From Schaalia hyovaginalis (GTDB lineage: Bacteria; Actinomycetota; Actinomycetes; Actinomycetales; Actinomycetaceae): a DNA stretch of 64,000 nucleotides. The notes beneath the pieces are model-generated. The model did no database searches. It saw nothing but the letters and a program-made list of their open reading frames with translations, and was not told where the DNA came from. Shown here one piece after another: positions 24,231 through 37,711 of this stretch. A program made the position numbers and the translations under genes. Each line of letters starts with the position of its first letter. Position 1 is the stretch's first letter. The stretch lies in NCBI RefSeq assembly GCF_014208035.1, contig NZ_JACHMK010000001.1, positions 248,001 through 312,000 of the forward strand. The letters are read 5' to 3'.

Positions 24231-24971
24231 ATGAGGAAGATGAGGACGCCTGTCGGAGGGCCGGCCCGCATCCTCCCCTCCTCCGCTCGGGCTGCGGTCT
24301 CGGTTCTGGTCGTGACCTGCGCATCGGGCGCGCTCTTCACGATCTCCTCACTGGCGAACAGGGACTCGTCCACCCCGGCTGCGGAACCGGGGCTCGTCAG
24401 CCTGGTGCGCGATGCCCAGAAGGACGTGGACGCCCTCGGCGCCCAGGTCGCCTCCCTCAAGAGCGAAGTCGATTCCTACGCGAAGCCCGACGCCGCCGCG
24501 CAGGCCCCGGAGCGAACGGCCTCCCCGGCGCTGTCGGGCCGGGCCGTGCGGGGACCGGGCGTGACGATCACCCTGACGGACGCTCCGACGCAGGTCATCC
24601 CCGAGGGCGTGTCCGTGAACGATCTCGTGATCCACCAGCAGGATATCGAAGACGTGATGAACGCCCTGTGGGCGAGCGGGGCGGAGGCGATGAGCGTCCA
24701 GGGCGTCCGCGTGACGGGGCGGACCGTGATCCGATGCATCGGCAATGTGATCCTCGTCGACGGGCAGTCCTTCTCGCCCCCCTATAGGATTTCCGCGATC
24801 GGCGATCCGGATGAGCTGCGCACGAAGGTCGACCAGGACCGCCGCATCGTGAACTACAAGGCGTACGTCGCGCTCTACGGCCTCGGTTGGGACATGAGCG
24901 TCGAGAATGAGATCCTGCTCCCCGAGGCGAGTACGAATACCGTGAACTCCTACGCACAGGTGGTGGATTGA
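24231..24971 (+). CDS. DUF881 family membrane protein
   Basis: The 246-aa protein has one N-terminal transmembrane helix (about 20-42), a coiled-coil-like segment (LVRDAQKDVDALGAQVASLKSEVDSY) and a DUF881 domain. Hallmarks seen are GPGVTITLTDAP, VHQQDIEDVMNALWASGAEAMSVQ-like text and VILVDGQSFSPPYRI. DUF881 proteins sit in division or sporulation gene neighbourhoods and their role is unknown. A strong GGGGAGGCGAGG precedes the start. The sortase gene begins one base after the stop, so they form an operon with the 51-aa protein. Confidence 0.9.
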   Translation: MRKMRTPVGGPARILPSSARAAVSVLVVTCASGALFTISSLANRDSSTPAAEPGLVSLVRDAQKDVDALGAQVASLKSEVDSYAKPDAAAQAPERTASPALSGRAVRGPGVTITLTDAPTQVIPEGVSVNDLVIHQQDIEDVMNALWASGAEAMSVQGVRVTGRTVIRCIGNVILVDGQSFSPPYRISAIGDPDELRTKVDQDRRIVNYKAYVALYGLGWDMSVENEILLPEASTNTVNSYAQVVD

Positions 24972-24972
24972 C

Positions 24973-25734
24973 ATGGCCGAGCCCCGCAGGAGGGCCGCTC
25001 ACATCGACAGGCGGAGGCCGTCGATGCTGTCGAGGATTCTCGGCGTCATCGGCGAGCTGCTCATCACGGCCGCTCTGCTCCTCGCCGGCTTCGCTTTCTG
25101 GCAGCTGTATTGGACCTCGTACCAGGTCGAGGGACCGAGGGCGCAGGTGGTCGCCTCCTTCGCGACAGAGCACGCCCCCGAGAGCGACGGCACGGGCGAG
25201 GTCCGGACGGACGATCCGCCGGAATTCACGAAGGAACTCGCCCCGGGCGAGGTCTACGGGCTCCTCCACGTCCCCTCGTGGGACTGGATGAGGATGCCGC
25301 TCGCCGAGACGACGACGGTCCCGGTTCTCGATTCGGGATGGATCGGCCACTACGAGTCGACCGCGCAAGCGGGAGGGATCGGGAATTTCTCGATCGCCGC
25401 CCACAGGCGCTCCTACGGGAACAGCTTCCGCTGGATCGATCGTCTGCAGCCCGGTGATCCGGTGGTGGTTGAACTCGATGATCGCTATCTCGTGTACACC
25501 GTGGATTCCTCCGAGATCGTGGAGGCCGACGATCCGACGAACATCCGGGTGATCGCCCCGGTGATCGGGGATGTGACCTGGACGCAAGCGCCGACTGAGC
25601 GCTGGATGACGATGACGACCTGCCATCCCGAGTACGGCGATTGGCAGCGGTACGCGGTTCATCTGAAGTTCGCGTCGTGGACGCCGAAGAGCACGGGCGT
25701 TCCGCCGGAACTCGTCGGCGAACCGACTGAGTGA
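24973..25734 (+). CDS. Class E sortase
   Basis: This 253-aa protein has a transmembrane signal anchor (about 22-44) and a sortase fold. Catalytic residues are His144 (AAHRRSYG), Cys217 (TMTTCHPEYG) and Arg226 (DWQRYAVH). Class E sortases attach surface proteins to peptidoglycan in high-GC Gram-positives, often with a LAxTG-type signal. Position between DUF881 and pknB is typical for Actinobacteria. It is co-transcribed with the DUF881 gene (1-bp gap). Confidence 0.93.
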   Translation: MAEPRRRAAHIDRRRPSMLSRILGVIGELLITAALLLAGFAFWQLYWTSYQVEGPRAQVVASFATEHAPESDGTGEVRTDDPPEFTKELAPGEVYGLLHVPSWDWMRMPLAETTTVPVLDSGWIGHYESTAQAGGIGNFSIAAHRRSYGNSFRWIDRLQPGDPVVVELDDRYLVYTVDSSEIVEADDPTNIRVIAPVIGDVTWTQAPTERWMTMTTCHPEYGDWQRYAVHLKFASWTPKSTGVPPELVGEPTE

Positions 25735-25761
25735 GACTCGAAGAAGGAAAGGACTGGTCGC

Positions 25762-25917
25762 GTGTACGCGTGGATCTTCAGGCATCTTCCCGGCCCGACG
25801 TGGTTGAAGGCCATCGAGTCGCTCATCCTCATCGGAGCCGTCGTCTACGCCCTGTTCACCTGGGGCTATCCCTGGGCTCAGGAGTTCTTCGGCCTGGGGG
25901 GCGCCGCCGCGGTGTGA
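25762..25917 (+). CDS. Conserved small membrane protein (51 aa)
   Basis: GTG 25762 follows AAGGAAAGGA. The product reads YAWIFRHLPGPTWLKAI, then one transmembrane helix with an aromatic end (YALFTWGYPWAQEFFGL). Short proteins with this YxWIxRHLPG start occur beside pknB or the sortase in many Actinobacteria. No function is known, but the fixed position suggests a link to envelope growth. It lies 27 bp after the sortase stop, so it is probably the last gene of that operon. Confidence 0.8.
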   Translation: MYAWIFRHLPGPTWLKAIESLILIGAVVYALFTWGYPWAQEFFGLGGAAAV

Positions 25918-26015
25918 GCCCCGCCAGGGCTTTGAGCGCGGCCTCTCAGGCTTGATGAGGCGACGAGTGCGCCCTCTTCGAGAGGGGGTGCCGCGAAGGC
26001 CTCCACGACGGGCGT

Positions 26016-26045
26016 GCGGCCCCTCGCCTTCCGGCGAGGGGCCGC
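26016..26045. terminator. Terminator between sortase operon and pknB
   Basis: GCGGCCCCTCGCC and GGCGAGGGGCCGC form a perfect 13-bp stem with a TTCC loop. The hairpin lies between convergent transcription units. The rest of 25918-26198 holds only short CTTCCGT repeats and GC-rich sequence; no gene is seen. Confidence 0.8.
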
Positions 26046-26198
26046 TTCCGTCTCTTCCGTCTCTTCAGCGGAGTTCCCCCGGGAGGGCGCGAGGCGCGCT
26101 CAGGAGGGGGCAAGAGGCGCCCGGGGAGGGCAGGCGCGCTCAAGAAGGGAGGGCAGGGGCGCCGTGCAGGCCCTGGGAGCCCGCGGCGACGATCCGGC

Positions 26199-28174
<1,976 letters not shown>

Positions 28175-28199
<25 letters not shown>

Positions 28200-29671
28200 G
28201 TGTGAACCTCCTCGAGGACGGGGCGTCCCTCGCCGAGGATCGACGTGAGGGACCCGAGCATGTTGTGAATCGCGAAGGCGATGATCGCGATGATGGAGAT
28301 GAGGATGACAAGGAAGACGATCGCCCGCGCCGCGCGCTGAGCCGTGGTGAGCGGCGGCGCGACGCGCGAGCGGTTGTACTTCGTGGCGGCGGGCACGGCC
28401 GCCGCCCCGATGGCCGCGTTCGCCGGGCTGATGCTCAACCAGGGCGCCCGCCGGGGCTTGCCCGTCTTGGCCGAGGGCGCGAGGGCCTGTTCGGCACGTT
28501 CTTCGGCGCGCTTCTTCAGACGCCGGGACAGGGCTGCGCGGCGCTGCGCGCGCTCGTCATCGACCGATGCCGGTGAGACGACGGGATCCCCCGTTGCTCC
28601 GGGCCGGGCGCCCGCTCCGGTGCCCTCGACGCCGACGGGTGCCGGTTCGGGCGCGAGCGTTGCGGGCGGGGGCACGGTTCCGGGGCGCGTGAGCGCCTCG
28701 GGGGTTGCGAGCATCGCATCGGGCAGGGTCCTGCGGCGCACGTGGCGCACCGGGGCCTGAGCCGTCGACGGCCCTTCGGGGGGAGTCGCGCCCTCGGCGT
28801 TCGGGGGCTCGGGGAGCGGATGCGCTTCGACGCTCACCCCCATCGTCTTCGCCGCGGCCGCCAGCTCGCGGACGAGGGCGAGTCCGGATTCGGGCCGCTT
28901 CGAGGGCGTCTTCTCGAGGAGGTGCAGGATCACCTCGGCCATCGGCGCGGGCACGTCCGCGGGGAGCGGCGGGACCGGGTCGTTCACATGGGCGAATGCG
29001 ATGTCCACCTGCGTCGAGCCGGTGAAGGGGCGGCGCCCGGCGATCGCCTCGTAGGCGATGACGCCGAGGGCGTAGAGATCGCCGAGGGCGGTCGCGGTCT
29101 CCCCCATCGCCTGCTCGGGCGGGAGGTACTGGGCGGTGCCCATGACCATGCCGGCGGCCGTGAGGTCGATCTGACCGGTGGAGCGGGAGATCCCGAAATC
29201 GGTGAGCTTCACGATCCCATCGGGGCGCACGAGGATGTTCGCGGGTTTGATGTCGCGGTGGACGATGCCCGCGTCCGCCGCGGCCCCGAGGGCCATTGCG
29301 ACCTGCGTGAGAAGCGGGACGAGATCCTCGCTCGCGATGCGGGTGCCGCCCTTGAGGTAGTGCGTGAGGGGGCGGCCCTCGACGAGTTCCATGACGATCC
29401 AGCCGCGACCGTCCTCCTCCCCGGAATCCTGAACATTCGCGATATTGGGGTGCTGGATGCTCATGGAATTCTTCGCCTCGATCCGAAGGCGCGAGAGCGG
29501 GAGCTCCTCGCCGAAGAGCTCGGTCTTCAAGACCTTCGCGGCGACGAGACGGCCGGTTTCGGCGTCCCTGGCCTTCCAGACCTCCCCCATTCCCCCCTGC
29601 GCGATCGGCGTGAGGAGCTTGTACCTGCCTCCGAGGACAGTGCCCGTGCGCGTGTTCAATCGTGAGTTCAT
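28175..29671 (-). CDS. pknA: Serine/threonine kinase PknA
   Basis: This 498-aa protein has an N-terminal kinase domain (about 17-275) with Lys46 (LVAAKVLK), HRDIKPAN (Asp140), DFG (Asp158) and a MGTAQYLPPE activation segment. A long Ala/Pro-rich linker precedes a single transmembrane helix near the C-terminus (about 455-478) and a short external tail. There are no PASTA repeats, which is the usual difference from PknB. With PknB it regulates septation and peptidoglycan synthesis. Its start overlaps the pbpA stop (ATGA). Confidence 0.96.
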
Positions 29672-31122
29672 CGGATCCTCGCTTCGAGGAGGGCCTGCGC
29701 GATCGGCCCGGCGACCATGGAGCCGAAGGGGGTGGGGTTCGCGTCATCGCCCTCGACGATGACGGCGAAGGCGATCTGGGGATCGTCCGCGGGTGCGAAT
29801 CCGACGGCCCAGGCGTTCGCGCGCCCGTCGACGCCCGTTTCGGCGGTGCCGGTCTTCGCCGCGGCCTGAATGCCGTTCGGGCGGATGTACTGGCCGGTCC
29901 CGTAGGGCTCGTTGACCGCGCTCTTCATCATCTCAGTCAGCTGATCGGCGACGTCGGCGCTGATGGGGGTGCCCGCGACCGAGGGGCGGGTTTCGCTCTG
30001 GACCGTGAGGTCGGCGTCGACGATCTGCGAAATGAGGTACGGCTCCATCATCGTTCCGTCGTTGGCGATGGCCTGCGCGACCATGGCCATCTGGAGGGGG
30101 GTGACCTTCACGTCGAACTGGCCGATCGACGACATGGCGAGCTGGGCCGCGTCCATCCCTTTGGGGAAGCGGGAGGGGGTGACGGTGAGCGGGATCGACA
30201 GGGGCTTGCCGAAGCCGAAACGGTCCGCGACGCCGGCGAGCTGCGACTCGGTGAGCTTCTGACTCGCGAGGATGAAGGTCGTATTGCACGAGCGCGCGAA
30301 GGCTTCGGTGAGCGTCGGGTTGCCGTCGCCGCATTCGCTGGACAGGATGTTGGGGACCGAGGTGGAGGTGCCCGGGAGGACGGCGGAGACAGGGGACTCC
30401 ATGTGCGTCGTCGGGGACGCGATGCCGTTCTCGAGGAGGGCGATCGTCGTCAGGAGCTTGAAGGTCGAGCCGGGGGCGTACAGGGAGCCCGCGATCGCGC
30501 GGTTCGAGAGCGGGTCGCCCGGATCGTCCACGAGCGCCCTGTAGGTGGAGTCGACGGCCGCGGAATCGAAGGCGGCCAGGGTGTTCGGATCGTAAGTGGG
30601 GGAGGAGTACAGGGCGAGGATCGCCCCGGTCTTGGCGTCGAGGGCGACGACCGCGCCCTTCCGGTCGCCGAGCTGCTCGGCGGCGACCTGCTGGAGCGCC
30701 GGGTCCACGGTGAGGGCGACGCCGCCGCCCTGGCGGTTCGCCCCCGTGAAGAGGTTGTGGATCCGCTGGGCGAGGAGGGCCTGGTCCTGGCCGTCGAGGA
30801 TCTGCTCGCTCGCGGCCTCCAGGCCCGAGGCCTGGGAGAAGGCGGAGGAGAAGAATCCTGTGATCGGCGCGTAGAGGGGCCCCTGGGAGTAGGTGCGCTG
30901 GAAGCGCTTGGAGCCTTCGACCTTGGTGGACGAGGCGATCGCCGTGCCGGCGACGATGATGGGGCCGCGATCGGTCTCGGCGGCGTGCAAGATGGTGCGC
31001 TCGTTGCGCGCATCGGCGTTGAGCGAGGGCGCCTGGAACACCTGATTGTTGGTGGCGGCCGCGCCGAGGAGGGCGAACATCGCGAGGATGACGATGAAGA
31101 GACGGCGGATCTGCTGATTCAT
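29668..31122 (-). CDS. pbpA: Penicillin-binding protein (class B transpeptidase)
   Basis: The 484-aa protein has an N-terminal signal anchor (about 8-24), a small dimerisation/pedestal region and a transpeptidase domain with SxxK (Ser219-Thr-Phe-Lys222), SxN (Ser278-Cys-Asn280) and KTG (423-425). It cross-links peptidoglycan and works with the SEDS polymerase RodA encoded immediately upstream in the operon (ATGA overlap at 31119-31122). This pair is required for polar or septal wall growth in actinobacteria. Length and motifs match mycobacterial PbpA. Confidence 0.96.
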   Translation of the reverse strand: MNQQIRRLFIVILAMFALLGAAATNNQVFQAPSLNADARNERTILHAAETDRGPIIVAGTAIASSTKVEGSKRFQRTYSQGPLYAPITGFFSSAFSQASGLEAASEQILDGQDQALLAQRIHNLFTGANRQGGGVALTVDPALQQVAAEQLGDRKGAVVALDAKTGAILALYSSPTYDPNTLAAFDSAAVDSTYRALVDDPGDPLSNRAIAGSLYAPGSTFKLLTTIALLENGIASPTTHMESPVSAVLPGTSTSVPNILSSECGDGNPTLTEAFARSCNTTFILASQKLTESQLAGVADRFGFGKPLSIPLTVTPSRFPKGMDAAQLAMSSIGQFDVKVTPLQMAMVAQAIANDGTMMEPYLISQIVDADLTVQSETRPSVAGTPISADVADQLTEMMKSAVNEPYGTGQYIRPNGIQAAAKTGTAETGVDGRANAWAVGFAPADDPQIAFAVIVEGDDANPTPFGSMVAGPIAQALLEARIR

Positions 31123-32516
31123 GCTGTGACCGTCGCTTGCTCGAGACGGGGGTGGATGCCGGAATTCCACGGGGCGGGTTGGGCGTTGGGGCGGCGGGCG
31201 GCGTCCGACACGCGGATGAGCAGGGCGACGGTGATCCATGAGGAGACCATGGAGGACCCTCCTGCGGCGAGGAAGGGGGCCGTCAGGCCCGTCAGGGGGA
31301 TGAGGCGCGTGATGCCGCCGAGGACGACGAAGAGCTGGATCGCGAGGGAGAAGCTCAAACCGGTCGCGAGGAGCTTCCCGAAGCCGTCGCGCACGCTGAT
31401 CGCCGCGCGCAGCCCCCGTTCGATGAGGACGAGGTAGAGGACGAGGATCGCGAGGAGCCCGGTGAGTCCGAGCTCTTCCGCGAGGGACGACAGGATGAAG
31501 TCGGAGTTCGCCAAGGGGACGAGCTGAGGGTAGCCGCGCCCCCACCCGGTTCCCATGAGGCCGCCCGATGCCTGTCCGAAAAGGGACTGGACGAGCTGAT
31601 AAGAGCCGCCGTTCTTCGCGTACACCTCGGTGTCGAGGGCGTGGAGCCACACGGAGAAGCGGTTCGCGACGTGCGGGAAGGCGCGAATGGCGACGAAGAC
31701 GGCCGGGGTGAACATGGCGAAGCCGATGACGAGCCAGGAGACGCGGTTGGTCGCCACGTAGAGCATCGCGACGAAGAGCGTGAAGAACAGGAGGGAGGTG
31801 CCCAGGTCCCGCTGGAGGACGAGGATCGCGATGCCGACGAGCCAGACGACGAGGATCGGGCCGAGATCGCGCGCCCTCGGGAGCCGCATTCCGAGGAGCT
31901 TGCGTCCGCCGATCGCCAGATTGTCGCGGTTCGTCACCAGGTAGCCCGCGAAGAAGAGCGCGAGCGTGATCTTGACGAGTTCGCCCGGCTGGAAGGACAT
32001 GCCCGCGATCCTGATCCACACCTTCGCGCCGTAGGTCTCCACGCCGAGCCCCGGGACGAGGGGGAGGAGCAGGAGGATCAGTGAGAACACCCCGAAGGTG
32101 TAGGTGTAGCGGCGTAGGATCCGGTGATCCTTCAAGAGGATGAGGACGGCGGCCGCCAGGGCGATGGCGATTCCGGCGAAGAGGAGCTGGCGCATGCCGA
32201 CGGTCGGGGCGTCGAGGGCGGCGTAGGACATGTCGAGGCGGTAGATCATCGCGAGCCCCAGGCCCGTGAGGGCCACGGCGATCGGGAGGATCACGGGGTC
32301 CGCGTAGGGGGCGAGGAGGTGGACGCCGACCTCGGCGATGATCGCGAGCACGAGGAGGATGCCGACGTGGGCGAGCAGGTTCGAGGGGAGCTGTCCGGTG
32401 CGATTGAGCGTGGCGAGGACGTATCCGCCGATCCCGACCGAAAGGGCCAGGAGGAGGAGCAGGATTTCGAGGCCGCGCCTCGGGCGGGCGGGCGCGATCG
32501 TGACGGTCGCCATCAC
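31119..32516 (-). CDS. rodA: SEDS peptidoglycan polymerase (RodA/FtsW family)
   Basis: The 465-aa integral membrane protein has about 12 hydrophobic helices. SEDS hallmarks are visible: SFQPGELVKITLALFFAGYL, DLGTSLLFFTLFVAMLYV with the catalytic Asp, QLVQSLFGQASGGLMGTGWGRG and LPLTGLTAPFLAAGGSS-like text near the C-terminus. It polymerises lipid II into glycan strands for PbpA to cross-link. Four-base overlaps join it to pstP and pbpA. Assignment to RodA rather than FtsW is by operon position. Confidence 0.95.
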   Translation of the reverse strand: MMATVTIAPARPRRGLEILLLLLALSVGIGGYVLATLNRTGQLPSNLLAHVGILLVLAIIAEVGVHLLAPYADPVILPIAVALTGLGLAMIYRLDMSYAALDAPTVGMRQLLFAGIAIALAAAVLILLKDHRILRRYTYTFGVFSLILLLLPLVPGLGVETYGAKVWIRIAGMSFQPGELVKITLALFFAGYLVTNRDNLAIGGRKLLGMRLPRARDLGPILVVWLVGIAILVLQRDLGTSLLFFTLFVAMLYVATNRVSWLVIGFAMFTPAVFVAIRAFPHVANRFSVWLHALDTEVYAKNGGSYQLVQSLFGQASGGLMGTGWGRGYPQLVPLANSDFILSSLAEELGLTGLLAILVLYLVLIERGLRAAISVRDGFGKLLATGLSFSLAIQLFVVLGGITRLIPLTGLTAPFLAAGGSSMVSSWITVALLIRVSDAARRPNAQPAPWNSGIHPRLEQATVTA

Positions 32517-33802
32517 TGCGCCTTCGTTTCGCCCGACTGCGCGCCGGTGCCCGGTCGTGAAGCGGACTGCGCCCCCGATTCGGGTTCGTCATTCGAGGAG
32601 ACCCAGGACTTCGAGAGGCGGAGCTGGTCGATGTAGGCGTCGATCTCGGCGCGCGAGGAACGGATGACGGGATCCTCGAGGCGCTGGCGGTCCACGTCCT
32701 TGAGGTCGGCGAGGGCGATATCGGTGACCTCCACCGCGTGCGAGAATTCCCAGGGGCCGAGGGACTGAGGGATGCCCTGGTGGATGACGACGTACCCCTC
32801 CTGGCCGATCGCGTAGTACTGCATCTGGGTCCACGCCCAGCCGAGCCAAGCCCCGCCGATGACGAGGGCGGTGGCGAGGAGCGCGAGGAGGGGGGCGAAG
32901 CGGTGCTTCGGCGCGGCGGGCTCCTCGTCGGCGTCGTCGTCCAGGTCGAGGCTGCGGTGGCGGCGGAGGGCGGCGGCGCGGGCGGCAGCGCCCGAACCGC
33001 CCCGCGACGCGGCATGGCGGTCGATCGCCGCGGCGCCGACGATCTGGGGGGCTTCGGGGGGGAAGGCGCCCGCTGCGACGACGTCGGCGACGACGCAGGT
33101 GATGTTGTCGGGCCCGCCCGCCCGCAGTGCGAGGCGGATGAGCTCCTCGGCGCATTCCCCCGGGTCCTCGACGGTGGTGAGGATCATGCCGATCGTCTCG
33201 GGGGAGACGACGCCCGAGAGGCCGTCCGAGCACAGGAGCCACCGGTCCCCGAGCACGGCCTCGCGGATCGTCTCGTCGGGGGTGACATCGGCCTGGGAGT
33301 CGCCGAGGATGCGCAGGACGACGTTCCGGTTCGGGTGGTGCTCGGCCTCCTCGGGGGTGATCTGCCCGGATTCGATGAGGTACTGGACGAAGGAATGATC
33401 CGTGGTCACCTGGGTGAGGGCCTCGCCGCGCAGGAGGTAGGCCCGTGAATCGCCGATGTGGACCATTGCGAGCTTGTTGCCCGAGCGCATGAGGGCGATG
33501 CACGTCGTGCCCAGGCCCTCGAGGTCCTTGTCCCTGTGCGAGCGATCGGAGAGCTCTTCATGGGCGTCCATGAGGGCGTCGCGCAGGAGCGGCAGCATCG
33601 TGTCGGCGGTGTGGGAGTCCGTGTCCAGGGGGACGAGGTGGGCCAGGGCGACGGAGGAGGCGATATCGCCCCCGGCCGGGCCGCCCATCCCGTCCGCGAG
33701 CACGAGGAGATTGGCCCCGGCGTAGCCGGAGTCCTGGTTGTTGCTTCTCACGAGCCCGACATCGGAGCGGGCGGCGTAGTGGAACTCGAGGGGAAGCGCC
33801 AT
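32513..33802 (-). CDS. pstP: PP2C-family phosphoprotein phosphatase PstP
   Basis: The 429-aa protein has an N-terminal PP2C domain (about 1-240) with metal-binding motifs DGMGG, IGDSRAYLL, DGLSG and GGPDNITCVVADV, a charged juxtamembrane region, one transmembrane helix (about 306-325) and an external tail. It dephosphorylates PknA/PknB and their targets. It overlaps rodA by 4 bp and begins just after fhaB. Confidence 0.96.
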   Translation of the reverse strand: MALPLEFHYAARSDVGLVRSNNQDSGYAGANLLVLADGMGGPAGGDIASSVALAHLVPLDTDSHTADTMLPLLRDALMDAHEELSDRSHRDKDLEGLGTTCIALMRSGNKLAMVHIGDSRAYLLRGEALTQVTTDHSFVQYLIESGQITPEEAEHHPNRNVVLRILGDSQADVTPDETIREAVLGDRWLLCSDGLSGVVSPETIGMILTTVEDPGECAEELIRLALRAGGPDNITCVVADVVAAGAFPPEAPQIVGAAAIDRHAASRGGSGAAARAAALRRHRSLDLDDDADEEPAAPKHRFAPLLALLATALVIGGAWLGWAWTQMQYYAIGQEGYVVIHQGIPQSLGPWEFSHAVEVTDIALADLKDVDRQRLEDPVIRSSRAEIDAYIDQLRLSKSWVSSNDEPESGAQSASRPGTGAQSGETKAQ

Positions 33803-33803
33803 C

Positions 33804-34289
33804 TCACCTCACCAGTTCGAGTGTCGTCTGCCCGATGCGCACGATGTCCCCGACGCGCAGGAGGCGCGGCTCGTTCAGGCGTTCGTCATCGACGAAGGTC
33901 CCGTTGCGCGAGCCGAGGTCTTCGAGCCACCAGCCCTGCTCCGAGGGCTGAAGGCGCGCGTGACGGCCCGAGGCGTACTCGTCTTCGAGGACGAGCGTGG
34001 AGGCGGGCGAGCGCCCGATGATGATGGGGGCGGCGCCGAGCGGCAGGATCGTGCCGACGAGCGGCCCGCCGGTGAGGAGGATCGACTTCGGCGCGTCGGT
34101 GAGCGCGTCGTCCCTGCGGCGCTTGGATTCGCGCTTGCGCTGGTCGGCCTCCTTGCGGCCCTTGCCGCGCGGCGTGACGACCGTGCCGAAGACGTCCCTC
34201 TTGAGGGTGTTGACGGCGCCGAGGACGAGCAGCCAGAGCAGGACGAGGAAGCCGAGGCGCAGGACTGTGAAAGCGAGATCCGAGGTCAT
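33804..34289 (-). CDS. fhaB: FHA-domain protein FhaB
   Basis: The 161-aa protein has an N-terminal transmembrane helix, a basic linker (RKEADQRKRESKRRR) and a C-terminal FHA domain with the phosphothreonine-binding core (IIIGRSPASTLVLEDEYASGRHARL, LGSRNGTFVDDERL). It reads phosphorylation by PknA/B and, as FhaB/FipA, links to FtsZ/FtsQ-type divisome proteins. The start overlaps the fhaA stop. Confidence 0.94.
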   Translation of the reverse strand: MTSDLAFTVLRLGFLVLLWLLVLGAVNTLKRDVFGTVVTPRGKGRKEADQRKRESKRRRDDALTDAPKSILLTGGPLVGTILPLGAAPIIIGRSPASTLVLEDEYASGRHARLQPSEQGWWLEDLGSRNGTFVDDERLNEPRLLRVGDIVRIGQTTLELVR

Positions 34290-34990
34290 TGGTCGCCGTC
34301 GCTTTCGGGGTGGGTCCAGAAGTCGATCTTGGTGCGTCCGATGACGATCCGGTTGCCGTCGAGGAGGGTGGCGGCGTCGATCCGGTGCCCCTCGACGAAG
34401 GTCCCGTTGGTCGAGCCCAAGTCCGTGGCGATGACGCCGGTCGGGGTGATCCTCAGTTCGAGGTGGCGCCGCGAGACCCCGGTGTCGTTGACGACGATGT
34501 CGGACTCGGAGCCGCGCCCGATGACGGTGACGGGCTCGGTGAGGAGCCACTTCTCGCCGTCGACATCGATGATGGGGTGCTCGGGCGAGGGGGAGGACGC
34601 GGTCGCGGGCGCGGCGGCGCCGCGGCGGTTCGCCGCCTCCACCCGCAGGCGCCCCGTCTGCTCCGCGGAGTCCTCTTCGAATTCGACCGTGACCGGCCCG
34701 AGCAGGGCGAATCCGCTGGCGGTGGCGTGCTCGGTCGCCTGCTGGGCGAATTCGTCGGCCAGGACCTCGAGATCGGCTTCGAGGGAATCGAGGTCCGTCC
34801 GGGCCGCGTGAACGGTGAAATGGTTCGCCGCGATGGTGCGCTCCGAGGAGAGGGCCTGGGCCGAGTCGTCCATGGCGCGACGGATCGCGGTGTTGACGTC
34901 GACGGCCTTGATCCCCGACCGGAACACGCGCGAGAAGGCGCCGTTGACGCCGCGCTCGACTGCGTTTTCGAAGCGGTCGAAGATGCTCAT
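34286..34990 (-). CDS. fhaA: FHA-domain protein FhaA (short form)
   Basis: The 234-aa protein has an N-terminal FhaA/DUF3662 domain (about 1-115, MSIFDRFENAVERGVNGAFSR onward) and a C-terminal FHA domain (VTVIGRGSESDIVV, SRRHLELRI, LGSTNGTFVEGHRI). The long repeat-rich middle of mycobacterial FhaA (over 500 aa) is replaced here by a short Ala/Pro linker. It recruits phosphorylated partners such as PknB and MviN. ATG 34990 has AGGAG upstream and matches the family N-terminus. First gene of the operon. Confidence 0.94.
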   Translation of the reverse strand: MSIFDRFENAVERGVNGAFSRVFRSGIKAVDVNTAIRRAMDDSAQALSSERTIAANHFTVHAARTDLDSLEADLEVLADEFAQQATEHATASGFALLGPVTVEFEEDSAEQTGRLRVEAANRRGAAAPATASSPSPEHPIIDVDGEKWLLTEPVTVIGRGSESDIVVNDTGVSRRHLELRITPTGVIATDLGSTNGTFVEGHRIDAATLLDGNRIVIGRTKIDFWTHPESDGDQ

Positions 34991-35054
34991 ACCTGTTCTC
35001 CTCGTCCCTTGTGGGAGCCTTGGTGCTGCGAGCGCACAGCACTCGACGTGGGTC

Positions 35055-35060
35055 AGTCTA
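35055..35060 (-). promoter_or_regulatory. Probable -10 box of the fhaA-pknB operon
   Basis: TAGACT on the minus strand lies 64 bp upstream of fhaA. No convincing -35 was found at 17 bp. The leader would carry the AGGAG ribosome-binding site. Confidence 0.4.
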
Positions 35061-35139
35061 ACCGTCAAGCCGAGCTTGAGGCCCTTCCGAATGTCCCATT
35101 CCCCGTGTTTCCTGCGTGAATGCGTCCATTGGTCATCGC

Positions 35140-35166
35140 GGGGGAGGCGCCGGGCGGCGCGCCCCC
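35140..35166 (-). terminator. Possible terminator after nrdF
   Basis: GGGGGAGGCGCC pairs imperfectly with GGCGCGCCCCC across a GGGC loop, about 65 bp beyond the nrdF stop and before the fhaA promoter. The stem has one bulge. Confidence 0.45.
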
Positions 35167-35229
35167 AGGACCGCCCCGCTCAGGACGAGAGCCCCGCCCT
35201 CGCGACCCGAGCGCGGCCGATCGGCCGGA

Positions 35230-37687
<2,458 letters not shown>

Positions 37688-37693
37688 GGTGGA

Positions 37694-37699
37694 AGCCTA
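37694..37699 (-). promoter_or_regulatory. -10 box TAGGCT, leaderless promoter of pip
   Basis: A minus-strand TAGGCT is separated from ATG 37687 by exactly 6 nt. Confidence 0.6.
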
Positions 37700-37711
37700 A
37701 CGCCGCGGCCT

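Noticed and set aside
29668..33015. An 1115-codon minus-strand open frame spanning pbpA and rodA
   Set aside because: Only its last 485 codons (pbpA) are coding. The upstream part is an off-frame shadow of rodA and pstP with Arg/Pro-rich composition.
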